A stretch of 64,000 nucleotides of DNA from Bacillus sp. 1NLA3E. GTDB lineage: Bacteria; Bacillota; Bacilli; Bacillales; Cytobacillaceae. Below are positions 43,593 to 53,095 of the stretch, piece by piece. The stretch is taken from positions 1,770,001-1,834,000 of the forward strand of contig NC_021171.1 in assembly GCF_000242895.2 (NCBI RefSeq), given 5' to 3'. Position 1 is the stretch's first letter, and each line of letters opens with the position of its first letter. The notes beneath the pieces were generated by a model. That model saw only the letters and a list, made by a program, of their open reading frames with translations, had not been told where the DNA came from and made no database searches. The position numbers were made by a program, and so were the translations under genes.

Positions 43593-44495
43593 CTATTTAA
43601 ATTGCTCTAACTGGTAGAAGAAATCTTTAACAAACTCAAAAAATACTTTTTCGGAAGGGGCAAGCTCACGCCTTTTTGGGACGATCAAACCAACAGTGCG
43701 CCTTACTTGCGGGATATCAATTGGTATTTTTACAGTAAAACGAGGTGTAGTTTCATAAAATGTACTTTCTGGTAGCAAGGTCACGCCCATCCCAGCTGAG
43801 ACAAGACCTTTAATTGCATCCAAGTCTTCACCGACTGAAGAAACTTTAGGGGTAAAGCCAGCATGTTTGCAAGCATCAATGACAATTCGGTGTAAAATCA
43901 TTCCTTCTGGAAATAACACAAATTCATCACTGCGTAAATCACTGAGACGCAAGCTCTTGTGTCCAGCAAGCGGATGGTTCGCTGGTAGGAGCGCTGAAAT
44001 ATTTTCGGTAAATAAAATATGTCCTTCTATGTCTGCGTCATTCGTTGGGACAGGTCCAAGAAAGGCTAAGTCAATCAGCCTGTTTTTGACGGCATCGATT
44101 AAAAATTTATAGGAACCTTGTCGTAATTGAAAGGCGACATTAGCGTATCGATCTTTAAAAGCAGAAATGACAGTTGGTAATAGGTGACTTGCTAGACTCG
44201 TAGGGAAACCGATTCTGATTGTACCTCGTTCTGGGTCGAGGTATTCATCGATTTGTTGTTTAGCAAAATCAATCGCTTTGAGTGCGGTTTCTGAATGCTC
44301 CAAAAATAATTTCCCAACTGGAGTAAGTTTTACATTTCGTCCAGCCTTTTCAAATAATTGTACGCCTAACTCATCTTCGAGGTTGGCGATTTGTCTACTA
44401 ATCGCAGATTGAGCCACATGTAGATGTTGAGCCGCATCTGATACATGTTCACGCTTTGCAACTTCATGAAAATAACGCAATTGTCTTAGTTCCAT
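43593..44495 (-). CDS. gltC: LysR-type activator of glutamate synthase
   Basis: A 300-residue LysR regulator. The HTH is in VSDAAQHLHVAQSAISRQIANLEDELGVQLFEK (about residues 18-50, split) and the effector domain follows. It begins MELRQLRYFHEVAKREH, as GltC does, and is divergent from gltAB, exactly as in B. subtilis, where GltC activates gltAB in response to 2-oxoglutarate and represses its own gene. A palindrome of GltC-box type lies between the genes. Confidence 0.95.
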   Translation of the reverse strand: MELRQLRYFHEVAKREHVSDAAQHLHVAQSAISRQIANLEDELGVQLFEKAGRNVKLTPVGKLFLEHSETALKAIDFAKQQIDEYLDPERGTIRIGFPTSLASHLLPTVISAFKDRYANVAFQLRQGSYKFLIDAVKNRLIDLAFLGPVPTNDADIEGHILFTENISALLPANHPLAGHKSLRLSDLRSDEFVLFPEGMILHRIVIDACKHAGFTPKVSSVGEDLDAIKGLVSAGMGVTLLPESTFYETTPRFTVKIPIDIPQVRRTVGLIVPKRRELAPSEKVFFEFVKDFFYQLEQFK

Positions 44496-44516
44496 CCCGG
44501 AGCACCCTTTTCATTC

Positions 44517-44531
44517 ATCTCAAAAAGAGAT
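44517..44531 (+). promoter_or_regulatory. GltC-box type dyad in the gltC-gltA intergenic region
   Basis: ATCTCAAAAAGAGAT is a perfect ATCTC-N5-GAGAT dyad, the pattern known for GltC Box I. A plausible gltA promoter (TTGTTT 44553-44558, 17 bp spacer, TAGTAT 44576-44581) puts the dyad near -64, the usual activator position for a LysR protein. Confidence 0.82.
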
Positions 44532-44631
44532 TATTTCTATCTAAATTATATATTGTTTATATTAATTTTTAAAGTTAGTATAGTTTTATGAATTTTTAAA
44601 CGGATAAAGAAAATGAAACGGGGGAGAAAAA

Positions 44632-47600
44632 ATGGCTTTTAATCAAATACCAACAGCTCAAGGTCTCTACCGTCCAGAATTTGAACATGATGCCTGCGGA
44701 ATCGGTTTATATGCTAATTTAAAGGGAAAACCAACGCATGAAATTGTCCAAAAAGGACTTCAGATGCTTTGTCAGCTTGACCATCGTGGCGGACAAGGTA
44801 GTGATCCGCTAACAGGTGACGGCGCTGGTATCATGGTTCAAATTCCAGATGCTTTTTTCAAAAAAGAGTGTCAAGAGATGAATTTGCCTGAAAAAGGACG
44901 CTATGGTGTAGGAATGATCTTTTTTTCGAATGATGATCAGTCACGGGACGAGATTGAAGCTCGTTTAAATACACTTATAGCTAATGAAGGGCAAACTCTT
45001 CTGGGATGGAGAACTGTGCCTGTAAATGTCGGAAAACTTGGAATAGTTGCAAAAGAAAGTCAACCTCATGTTCGTCAAGTGTTTATCGGGGCAAATGAAA
45101 ACTTACAAGATGAACTAGCTTTTGAACGGAAATTATATGTGATTCGTAAACAAGCAGAACGATTTGCGCAAGAAAGGGAGCAACGCTTCTATTTTGCCAG
45201 TCTTTCATCAAATACGATTGTTTATAAAGGATTACTAACACCGAACCAAGTGGATGAGTTTTATGTTGATTTGCAGGATGATTCTTTTGTTTCGGCATTT
45301 GCTTTAGTGCATTCCCGCTTTAGCACGAACACTTTCCCGAGTTGGGAACGTGCACATCCAAACCGTTACTTAATTCACAATGGTGAAATCAACACGTTAC
45401 GCGGAAACATTAACTGGATGAAGGCTCGTGAGCAACAGTTTGTATCAGATGCATTTGGAGATGATTTACAAAAGGTACTTCCAGTTCTTGATACAGATGG
45501 TAGTGACTCGTCTATTTTAGACAATGCATTTGAGTTTTTTGTATTAGCAGGACGCACGCCAGCCCATACAGCGATGATGTTGATTCCTGAGCCATGGACA
45601 GAAAACCCGCACATTTCGCTTGAGAAAAAGGCTTTTTATGAATATCATAGCTCATTAATGGAGCCGTGGGATGGACCAACAGCCATTTCATTTACGAACG
45701 GAAAACAAATTGGGGCAATCCTTGACCGCAACGGTCTTCGTCCTGCCCGTTATTATGTAACAAAAGATGATTACATTATTTTTTCTTCAGAAGTCGGCGT
45801 CATTGATGTCGATCCTGAAAATGTTTTATACAAAGACCGATTAAGCCCAGGGAAAATGTTGTTAATTGATTTGGAAGAAGGCCGAATTATTTCTGATGAG
45901 GAAATTAAGTCGGAAATGGCCAGTGCACAGCCCTATCAACAATGGCTTGATAATAAACTTTTAAAATTAAACGATTTGACTGTAGAAGATGATACAGAAA
46001 TAATGTCTGATTTGCGTTTGCGTAAAAAGGTGTTTGGTTATACGCACGAAGATATTCAAAAATATTTAATCCCTGTTGTAGCCGAAGGGAAGGATCCACT
46101 TGGATCAATGGGAAATGATACACCACTTGCAGTGTTGTCAGACAGACCACAATCTTTGTTTAACTATTTTAAGCAATCTTTTGCTCAAGTAACGAATCCT
46201 CCAATTGATTCACTTCGTGAGCATATCGTTACCTCAACAATGACACTACTTGGTGCTGAAGGTAATTTACTTAACCCGAGTGAAGATAATGCACATCGGA
46301 TTCAGCTTGATACTTTTGTTTTATCCAATCAAGAACTTTCACAATTAAAGACAGGTCTTAACCCGGATTTCACTAGCCGGACATTAGACATTTTGTTTAC
46401 AAATGATCTTGAAAGTAAACTTGCGTTGCTTTGTCAACAAGCCGATCAAGCAATTGCCGACGGAGTCAGCCTGCTTATCCTATCTGACCGCCAGATGAAC
46501 GAAACAGAAGTTGTCATTCCAGTTCTTCTTGCAGCAAGTGCGATTCATCAACATCTTGTTCACCAGGGTAGTCGTACAAATGTCAGCATCATTGTGGAAA
46601 CAGGAGAGACAAGAGAAGTGCACCATTTCGCTGCACTACTTGGTTTTGGTGTTGATGCCATTAACCCATATCTTGCTTTTGAAGTTTATAAAAAAGCCGT
46701 GTTGGATGGTGTTTTAAAAGGAAGCTATCAGCAAGCGGTAAGCAAATATATTCAAGCTGTAACAGAAGGCGTTGTAAAAGTCATGTCCAAAATGGGGATT
46801 TCTACGGTACAAAGCTATCGTGGTGCCCAAATTTTTGAAGCTGTTGGAATTGGTGCAACATTGATTGATTGTTATTTTAGTGGAACAGCATCCCAGCTTG
46901 GTGGCATAGGTTTAGATGTCGTGGCAAAAGAAGCTGTCGATCGTCACAAAGCGGCATTTGCAGACTCCATTGATGAAACGTTAGATTCAGGAAGTGATTT
47001 CCAATGGAGAAAAAATGGCGAACACCATGCTTTCAATCCGAAAACAATTCACACCTTACAAATGTCAACACGTAAAAATGATTACGAATTATACAAACAA
47101 TACTCTGAAGCCGCAAATGAAGAACGTATAGGCTTTTTGCGAAATTTGTTTTCTTTTGATGAAAATCGTCAAGCAATCTCGATTGATGAAGTGGAATCTG
47201 TCGAATCAATCGTCCGCCGTTTTAAAACGGGTGCAATGTCCTTTGGTTCTTTGAGCCAAGAGGCCCACGAAGCATTGGCGATTGCCATGAATCGTTTAGG
47301 TGCAAAAAGTAATAGCGGTGAGGGTGGAGAAAATCCTGCACGTTACCTTCGTGATGAGAATGGCGATTTCCGTCGCAGTGCGATTAAACAGATTGCTTCT
47401 GGCCGTTTTGGGGTAAAAAGTCATTATCTTGTTAATGCAGATGAACTCCAAATTAAAATGGCTCAAGGAGCAAAACCAGGTGAGGGCGGTCAGTTACCAG
47501 GTAATAAGGTGTATCCGTGGGTTGCCGATGTACGGGGTTCAACACCAGGTGTAGGATTGATTTCACCTCCTCCACATCATGATATTTACTCGATTGAAGA

Positions 47601-49200
47601 TTTGGCTCAGCTTATTCACGATATGAAAAATGCCAATCGTGATGCAAGAATCAGCGTTAAACTTGTTTCAAAAGCAGGGGTTGGAACGATCGCAGCTGGC
47701 GTAGCGAAGGGTTCGGCTGATGTAATTGTAATTAGTGGGTATGACGGTGGAACTGGTGCCTCACCAAAAACGAGTATTAAGCATACAGGGCTTCCATGGG
47801 AGCTAGGGTTAGCAGAGGCCCACCAAACATTGATGTTAAATGGCTTACGTAGTCGTGTCGTACTTGAAACAGACGGGAAGCTCATGACTGGACGAGACGT
47901 GGTTATGGCAGCATTACTTGGTGCTGAAGAATTTGGATTTGCCACTGCACCTTTAGTTGTCCTTGGCTGTGTGATGATGCGTGCTTGCCATTTGGATACA
48001 TGTCCAGTTGGGGTAGCCACGCAAAACCCAGAGTTACGTCGGAAGTTTGACGGAGATCCGGACTATATTGTGAACTACTTTATGTTTGTTGCCCAAGAAG
48101 TTCGTGAAATGATGGCCGAATTAGGCTTCCGAAATGTCGAAGAAATGGTTGGTCGCACAGATGTTCTTCAAGTAAGCGAACGTGCCCAAAATCATTGGAA
48201 AACAAAGTTTTTAGATTTAACGGCATTGCTTCATCAGCCTGAAGGTAAGCGTACGTTTAGCACTCCGCAAAATCACAAGATTGAGCAGTCGCTAGATATC
48301 CAAAAGCTGTTGCCTGCAGTACAACCGGCATTGGAAAATAAGACCAAAGTAGATGAAAGCTTTGTCATTAAAAATATAAATCGTGTAGTTGGGACAATTG
48401 TGGGAAGTGAAGTTTCGAAAAAATATGGTGAAGAAGGACTTCCGGAAGATACCATTACCCTTCGTTTTACGGGATCTGCTGGTCAAAGTTTTGGTGCATT
48501 TATTCCAAAGGGAATGACTATGACCTTAACTGGGGATGCCAACGATTATGTGGGTAAGGGTCTATCAGGTGGAAAGATCATAGTATCTGTTCCAACAGAG
48601 GAGGCAATTGGGTCAGCTGAAAACGTGATTGTCGGGAATGTGGCTTTATATGGAGCATCCGGTGGGGAGGCTTATATAAACGGTCGGGCAGGTGAACGGT
48701 TCTGTGTACGGAACAGCGGTGCCATTGCAGTTGTTGAAGGTATTGGTGATCATGGCTGTGAATACATGACGGGCGGAAGAGTGGTTGTTTTAGGTGATAT
48801 TGGCAAAAACTTTGCAGCGGGAATGTCCGGTGGAATTGCTTACTTGCTTTGTAATGAACATGAAGAAGAGGCTAAAGCACTGTGCAATCAAGAAATGATT
48901 GAGTTTGAAACTCTTTCTAAACAAGATGAGGTTGCTGAAGTGAAGGAAATGGTTCGGAAGCATCAACAATATACTGGTAGCCCGAATGCTGCCTACGTAC
49001 TGAACCACTGGGATGATTTTGTACAAAAATTCGTAAAAGTGATTCCAAAAGACTTCAAACGGATGATGGACCAAATCGAGAAGAAAAAAGAAGAAGGTTT
49101 ATCGGATGACCAGGCAGTTATGAGCGCATTTGAAGCAAACGTAAAGGGACAAAAAGAATCCTCTTCAATAAATCTAAAGCAAGAGGCTATCGCTAAATAA
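44632..49200 (+). CDS. gltA: Glutamate synthase large subunit
   Basis: A 1522-residue NADPH-GOGAT alpha subunit. The N-terminal class II glutamine amidotransferase domain has its catalytic cysteine in EHDACGIG (Cys about residue 22, exposed after propeptide removal). The central and FMN domains include PARYLRDENGDFRRSAIKQI and the [3Fe-4S] motif CVMMRACHLDTCPVG (about residues 1112-1126). The C-terminal beta-helix domain is glycine-rich. It makes two glutamates from glutamine and 2-oxoglutarate. GGGGGAGAA precedes ATG 44632. It is followed 16 bp later by the small subunit. Confidence 0.98.
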   Translation: MAFNQIPTAQGLYRPEFEHDACGIGLYANLKGKPTHEIVQKGLQMLCQLDHRGGQGSDPLTGDGAGIMVQIPDAFFKKECQEMNLPEKGRYGVGMIFFSNDDQSRDEIEARLNTLIANEGQTLLGWRTVPVNVGKLGIVAKESQPHVRQVFIGANENLQDELAFERKLYVIRKQAERFAQEREQRFYFASLSSNTIVYKGLLTPNQVDEFYVDLQDDSFVSAFALVHSRFSTNTFPSWERAHPNRYLIHNGEINTLRGNINWMKAREQQFVSDAFGDDLQKVLPVLDTDGSDSSILDNAFEFFVLAGRTPAHTAMMLIPEPWTENPHISLEKKAFYEYHSSLMEPWDGPTAISFTNGKQIGAILDRNGLRPARYYVTKDDYIIFSSEVGVIDVDPENVLYKDRLSPGKMLLIDLEEGRIISDEEIKSEMASAQPYQQWLDNKLLKLNDLTVEDDTEIMSDLRLRKKVFGYTHEDIQKYLIPVVAEGKDPLGSMGNDTPLAVLSDRPQSLFNYFKQSFAQVTNPPIDSLREHIVTSTMTLLGAEGNLLNPSEDNAHRIQLDTFVLSNQELSQLKTGLNPDFTSRTLDILFTNDLESKLALLCQQADQAIADGVSLLILSDRQMNETEVVIPVLLAASAIHQHLVHQGSRTNVSIIVETGETREVHHFAALLGFGVDAINPYLAFEVYKKAVLDGVLKGSYQQAVSKYIQAVTEGVVKVMSKMGISTVQSYRGAQIFEAVGIGATLIDCYFSGTASQLGGIGLDVVAKEAVDRHKAAFADSIDETLDSGSDFQWRKNGEHHAFNPKTIHTLQMSTRKNDYELYKQYSEAANEERIGFLRNLFSFDENRQAISIDEVESVESIVRRFKTGAMSFGSLSQEAHEALAIAMNRLGAKSNSGEGGENPARYLRDENGDFRRSAIKQIASGRFGVKSHYLVNADELQIKMAQGAKPGEGGQLPGNKVYPWVADVRGSTPGVGLISPPPHHDIYSIEDLAQLIHDMKNANRDARISVKLVSKAGVGTIAAGVAKGSADVIVISGYDGGTGASPKTSIKHTGLPWELGLAEAHQTLMLNGLRSRVVLETDGKLMTGRDVVMAALLGAEEFGFATAPLVVLGCVMMRACHLDTCPVGVATQNPELRRKFDGDPDYIVNYFMFVAQEVREMMAELGFRNVEEMVGRTDVLQVSERAQNHWKTKFLDLTALLHQPEGKRTFSTPQNHKIEQSLDIQKLLPAVQPALENKTKVDESFVIKNINRVVGTIVGSEVSKKYGEEGLPEDTITLRFTGSAGQSFGAFIPKGMTMTLTGDANDYVGKGLSGGKIIVSVPTEEAIGSAENVIVGNVALYGASGGEAYINGRAGERFCVRNSGAIAVVEGIGDHGCEYMTGGRVVVLGDIGKNFAAGMSGGIAYLLCNEHEEEAKALCNQEMIEFETLSKQDEVAEVKEMVRKHQQYTGSPNAAYVLNHWDDFVQKFVKVIPKDFKRMMDQIEKKKEEGLSDDQAVMSAFEANVKGQKESSSINLKQEAIAK

Positions 49201-49216
49201 GGAAGGAGTGAGGAAT

Positions 49217-50701
49217 ATGGGAAAAGCAACTGGTTTCATGGAATATGTTCGTGAAGAGGCAAAGGAACGGAATCCTCATTTACGGTTAAATGACTGGAAA
49301 GAATATTCTACTCCTTTCACTGATGAAACATTAACTAGACAAGGTGCCCGCTGTATGGATTGCGGGACTCCTTTCTGTCACATGGGAATGGAGCTAAATG
49401 GTTTTACATCTGGTTGTCCAATTAACAATTTAATTCCGGAGTGGAATGATCTCGTGTTTCGTGGCAGATGGCAGGAAGCGTTGGACCGGCTATTAAAGAC
49501 CAATAATTTTCCTGAATTTACAGGTCGAGTTTGTCCTGCTCCTTGTGAAGGCTCTTGTACGGTAACCCTTTCCAATGATCCAGCCGTGGCAATCAAAAAC
49601 ATTGAACGGGCGATTATCGATAAAGGGTTTGAAGAGGGCTGGATTCAACCGAGAATTCCTACTGTGCGTACGGGTAAAAAGGTAGCTATAATTGGGTCAG
49701 GACCGGCAGGTTTAGCAGCTGCAGACCAATTAAACCAAGCTGGACATAGCGTAACCGTGTATGAACGTGATGATCGTCCAGGCGGATTACTCATGTATGG
49801 AATTCCAAATATGAAACTTGAAAAAGATGTCGTTACTCGCCGGGTGAATTTACTGACAGAAGAAGGAGTTTCCTTCGTAACGAATACCGAAGTTGGCAAA
49901 GACATTTCAGCATCTGATCTTACTGCTCAGTACGATTCTGTCATCATTGCAATTGGCGCCCAAAAACAGCGGGACCTTATCTTGGAAGGCCGCGAAGCAG
50001 AAGGTATTCATTTTGCAATGGATTATTTGACGAAATCCACAAAGAGTTTATTAGATTCTAATTTTGCAGATGGTCAGTTTATCGATGCTGAAGGTAAAGA
50101 CGTCATTGTAATCGGGGGCGGTGATACAGGAGCGGACTGCATGGCTACTGCACTTCGTCAAAAATGTAATAGTGTTGTGCAGTTTGGAAAGCATCCAAAA
50201 CTTCCGGGCTCTCGTGATGCCGACAATATGTGGCCAGAACAACCGCAGGTATTTACGATTGACTACGCACATAAGGAAGCAGAGGCGAAGTTTGGTGGGG
50301 ATCCACGCCAATATTGCATTCTGACGAAAAAAATCGTTGCCGATGAACAAGGACATGTGAAAGAATTACACACTATTTCAATGGAAAAAACAGTTGGAGA
50401 GAACGGTGAAGCTGTTTTCACAGAAATTCCAGGAACGGAAAAGGTGTGGCCGGCACAGTTGGTGTTAATAGCGATTGGTTTTGAAGGCCCAGAGCCGGGT
50501 GTTATTTCACAGTTTGAAGTGGAAACAGAAAATCGCAAGGTTAAAGCAGAATACGGCAAATACACAACGAATATCGAAGGTGTATTTGCCGCAGGGGATG
50601 TAAGAAGAGGGCAAAGTTTAATTGTTTGGGCAATCAACGAAGGTCGTGAAGTGGCTCGCGAAGTGGACCGTTATTTGATGGGAAGCTCGAATTTGCCTTA
50701 A
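49217..50701 (+). CDS. gltB: Glutamate synthase small subunit
   Basis: A 494-residue beta subunit. The N-terminal Fe-S cysteines are in ARCMDCGTPFCHMG (about residues 44-57) and GRVCPAPCEGSC (about 96-107). The FAD dinucleotide fold is VAIIGSGPAGLAAADQL (about 156-172) and the NADPH fold is VIVIGGGDTGADC (about 296-308). I chose ATG 49217 behind GGAAGGAG. It feeds NADPH electrons to the large subunit. Confidence 0.97.
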   Translation: MGKATGFMEYVREEAKERNPHLRLNDWKEYSTPFTDETLTRQGARCMDCGTPFCHMGMELNGFTSGCPINNLIPEWNDLVFRGRWQEALDRLLKTNNFPEFTGRVCPAPCEGSCTVTLSNDPAVAIKNIERAIIDKGFEEGWIQPRIPTVRTGKKVAIIGSGPAGLAAADQLNQAGHSVTVYERDDRPGGLLMYGIPNMKLEKDVVTRRVNLLTEEGVSFVTNTEVGKDISASDLTAQYDSVIIAIGAQKQRDLILEGREAEGIHFAMDYLTKSTKSLLDSNFADGQFIDAEGKDVIVIGGGDTGADCMATALRQKCNSVVQFGKHPKLPGSRDADNMWPEQPQVFTIDYAHKEAEAKFGGDPRQYCILTKKIVADEQGHVKELHTISMEKTVGENGEAVFTEIPGTEKVWPAQLVLIAIGFEGPEPGVISQFEVETENRKVKAEYGKYTTNIEGVFAAGDVRRGQSLIVWAINEGREVAREVDRYLMGSSNLP

Positions 50702-50723
50702 CATAGGGGTATATATAATGAAT

Positions 50724-50759
50724 GAAGGGCCTCAAAATTGGGGCCCTTCAATTGTTTTT
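50724..50759 (+). terminator. Terminator after gltAB
   Basis: GAAGGGCC/GGCCCTTC with a 10 nt loop is followed by AATTGTTTTT, 23 bp after gltB. Confidence 0.88.
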
Positions 50760-50761
50760 CT

Positions 50762-50948
50762 AACTGTGTTAAAGCTTAATGTTGATTTTTTGCACAATGT
50801 TGATTGGAGTGGAAGGCGCGAAGACTCCTGCGGGAGCAGCGGGACAGGTGAGACCCCGCAGGCGCTTAAGCGCCGAGGAGGCTCACCGCCCGCCCCGCGG
50901 AAAGCGAAGCGCCTGGAACGGAAATCAACATTCTCTTTTAACAGAGCC
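50762..50948 (-). repeat. MITE-like repeat, copy 6
   Basis: A 187 bp copy reading ACTGTGTTAAA...TTTTAACAGAGCC on the plus strand. The first two bases of the left terminus are mutated (AA instead of GG), and the flanking 8-mers no longer match. The interior is closest to copy 5, with an intact GCGCTTAAGCGC palindrome. It lies between gltAB and the convergent NlpC/P60 gene. Confidence 0.9.
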
Positions 50949-50965
50949 TTTTGATAAAAATATAG

Positions 50966-51547
50966 TTATATCACCCTTGAACCCCAAAGAAAAGTACGGT
51001 ATGACCATGATTCATAAACAGAATAAATTTGGACATCTTTATTTGCATTCAGATTGCTGATATAATATCCATTCCCCATGTAGATTCCCACATGTGTGAC
51101 TCTGCCACTTGAACCAAAGAACATCAAATCGCCCTTTCTAAGTTCCTTGAATGTAACTGGTTTGCCAACTTTAGATTGTTGGACACTTGTTCGAGGCAGT
51201 GTGATTCCATATCGTTTATAAATTGCTTGCGTCCATGAGCTACAATCAGAAACCCATGGTGCTTTTGCAGGATCAGCACCTAACACATATTGCGTTTTTC
51301 CCTGTGTACTTACCGCATAGTCAATAATTAATTCTGCCTTGTTGTACCATGTGTTAATGTGTTGACCTGGAATCAGATTGTTTGGAGCTTTAATTTGCGG
51401 GTTCAATTGAATGATCCGACTTAATGTGATTCCATACTTTTTGGCAATTCCGTACATGGTATCACCAGGCTTAACCGTATAAGCAAAAGAACTTAATGGC
51501 ATGGTGAAGCAAAACACAACGGTTAGCAGCAAAATGAATTTTTTCAT
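50966..51547 (-). CDS. Secreted LysM and NlpC/P60 peptidoglycan hydrolase
   Basis: 193 residues from ATG 51547 (GAGGGG upstream); the longer frame upstream encodes no signal-like sequence. The signal peptide is MKKFILLLTVVFCFTMPLSSFA. One LysM domain (YTVKPGDTMYGIAKKYGITL, about residues 23-65) follows, then a C-terminal NlpC/P60 domain with catalytic Cys in SDCSSWTQ (about residue 97) and His in THVGIYMGN. Such D,L-endopeptidases cut stem peptides in cell wall turnover or cell separation. It has one LysM repeat, fewer than LytE/LytF/CwlS. Confidence 0.92.
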   Translation of the reverse strand: MKKFILLLTVVFCFTMPLSSFAYTVKPGDTMYGIAKKYGITLSRIIQLNPQIKAPNNLIPGQHINTWYNKAELIIDYAVSTQGKTQYVLGADPAKAPWVSDCSSWTQAIYKRYGITLPRTSVQQSKVGKPVTFKELRKGDLMFFGSSGRVTHVGIYMGNGYYISNLNANKDVQIYSVYESWSYRTFLWGSRVI

Positions 51548-51800
51548 TTTTCCCCTCATTATCCTCAAGATTAAATGTATTTCAACATTCATTGATATTT
51601 TTATCAAAAAAGGATCATTAATAAGAGGGAATATTTTACTTTCCTTTGAACTGAATAGACTATTTTTCCATAATGCCACATAAACATAGTTCAGGACTTG
51701 CTGTTCAAGTTCTTTGGGTACATAAAAGCGTTAGGAGAAAGTGATTTAACTGATGAAAAAAAAGAGTATCCTTTTACTATTTTGTGAGGGAGATGGGAAT

Positions 51801-52214
51801 TTGAAGAAAAAATCCTGGTTGCTAGTTGGATTTTCAATCATGTTAATATTGCTATTAGCTTCTTGTGATGGGAAAGATGACCCATCCTCAAGGCCAAACA
51901 ATTTTCAAGAACCTGCAAAAGAAACAGCTGGGGGAAATTATGCTCTAGGGGAAATAAAAGAGATTACAGTCAATGCCGCTAACTATAAATTTGCTCCCAA
52001 TGAAATCCATGTTAATCAAGGGGATACAGTCGAACTCAGCTTAGAAAATTCGGCAGGTGGGCATGGAATGGAAATAGCAGAATTTGGTGTAAGACTAACC
52101 AGTGATGGAACTGCTGAATTCGTTGCTGACAAAAAGGGAACCTTTACCTTTTCTTGTTTGGTGCCTTGTGGAGTTGGACATAAAAAGATGACAGGGAAAA
52201 TAATAGTTGAGTAA
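51801..52214 (+). CDS. Cupredoxin lipoprotein with a CuA-type motif
   Basis: 137 residues from TTG 51801 (GAGGGAG upstream); ATG 51753 would add 16 residues before the signal. The lipobox is LLASC (Cys about 22). A single cupredoxin domain follows, with FAPNEIHVNQGDTVELSLEN, a His in GGHGMEI and the sequence CLVPCGVGHKKM. The spacing C-x3-C-x3-H-x2-M is the CuA-site pattern of cytochrome c oxidase subunit II. No oxidase gene is next to it and there is no subunit II transmembrane pair. It could carry electrons or copper on the outer membrane face (inference). Confidence 0.85.
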   Translation: MKKKSWLLVGFSIMLILLLASCDGKDDPSSRPNNFQEPAKETAGGNYALGEIKEITVNAANYKFAPNEIHVNQGDTVELSLENSAGGHGMEIAEFGVRLTSDGTAEFVADKKGTFTFSCLVPCGVGHKKMTGKIIVE

Positions 52215-52423
52215 TCATTTTCCGAAAGTCGAGCATATCGTCTCGAAAGTCGAGCTTTTATTCAAATAAAGGGTTATATGTTGAATATCTAATAAAAAAG
52301 AAACATTTTAGCGTTTTTCTGTACCGATGATGATTGTGTTTATTACTTTTTTATTTCAGGTGCAATTTCTAATACGAATTCAGTCACTAATTGCAATTTT
52401 GCACTTCAAAACAGTACCCAGTA

Positions 52424-52449
52424 GGCGGTTCCCCGCCTTTTTTTTCAAA
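52424..52449 (+). terminator. Terminator on the plus strand
   Basis: GGCGG-TTCC-CCGCC is followed by eight T. It is 210 bp after the cupredoxin stop and just before the end of the convergent dapH-like gene. Confidence 0.75.
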
Positions 52450-52455
52450 AAGAAA

Positions 52456-53073
52456 TTAAATGACTTCACCTTCGGCGACATTTTTTGTGACAATAGATCC
52501 TGCGCGAATGACCGCGCCTTTGCCAATTTTGATACTTTCCATAATGACAGCATTTGGTCCGATCACAACATCATCCTCAATGATCACAGGTGAAGCACTA
52601 GGGGAGGAGATGACTCCTTTTATCACAACACCAGCACCAATATGACATCTTTTTCCGATTGTAGCACCGCCGCCAATCACAGCATTCATATCGACCAATG
52701 TTCTCTCTCCAATATGGGCACCTATATTTATACAGGCTCCCATCATGATAACGGCATCGTCCTCAATCGTGACTCCTGCGCGAATAAATGCCCCTGGCTC
52801 AATTCGTGCGTTTAAATTTTTCGTGTCTAGTAAATCAATTATCGAATTCCTGCGGTCGTTCTCAATATAATAATCCTTTATCAGATTGGGATGATGTTCA
52901 ATCGCTGGTTTAATGTCATCCCAATTACCAATAACAATACCGCCATCACCCAAAAGGATGATTTTACTTTCTTCTCCAAAATCAATATCAGCAAGTTCAC
53001 CTTGAATATAAGCCTTGACCAAAGTCTTTTTTTTAGCAGTTTTCAATAAATCATGAATACTGTTATTGTCCAT
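52456..53073 (-). CDS. DapH-like tetrahydrodipicolinate N-acetyltransferase, C-terminally short
   Basis: 205 residues from ATG 53073 (GGAGG upstream). It has the N-terminal DapH domain (IHDLLKTAKKKTLVKAYI..., IVIGNWDDIKPAI) and a left-handed beta-helix of hexapeptide repeats (IEPGAFIRAGVTI, VDMNAVIGGGATIG, GAGVVIKGVISSPSASPVII). DapH acetylates tetrahydrodipicolinate in lysine/diaminopimelate synthesis. Normal DapH has about 236 residues and continues after the last coils with a xAGxPAxVIK-type tail. Here the frame stops at VAEGEVI, about 30 residues short, and no remnant follows. It is not next to dapL. It may be a second, altered copy. Confidence 0.82.
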   Translation of the reverse strand: MDNNSIHDLLKTAKKKTLVKAYIQGELADIDFGEESKIILLGDGGIVIGNWDDIKPAIEHHPNLIKDYYIENDRRNSIIDLLDTKNLNARIEPGAFIRAGVTIEDDAVIMMGACINIGAHIGERTLVDMNAVIGGGATIGKRCHIGAGVVIKGVISSPSASPVIIEDDVVIGPNAVIMESIKIGKGAVIRAGSIVTKNVAEGEVI

Positions 53074-53095
53074 AATAGCCTCCAATTGTATTACT

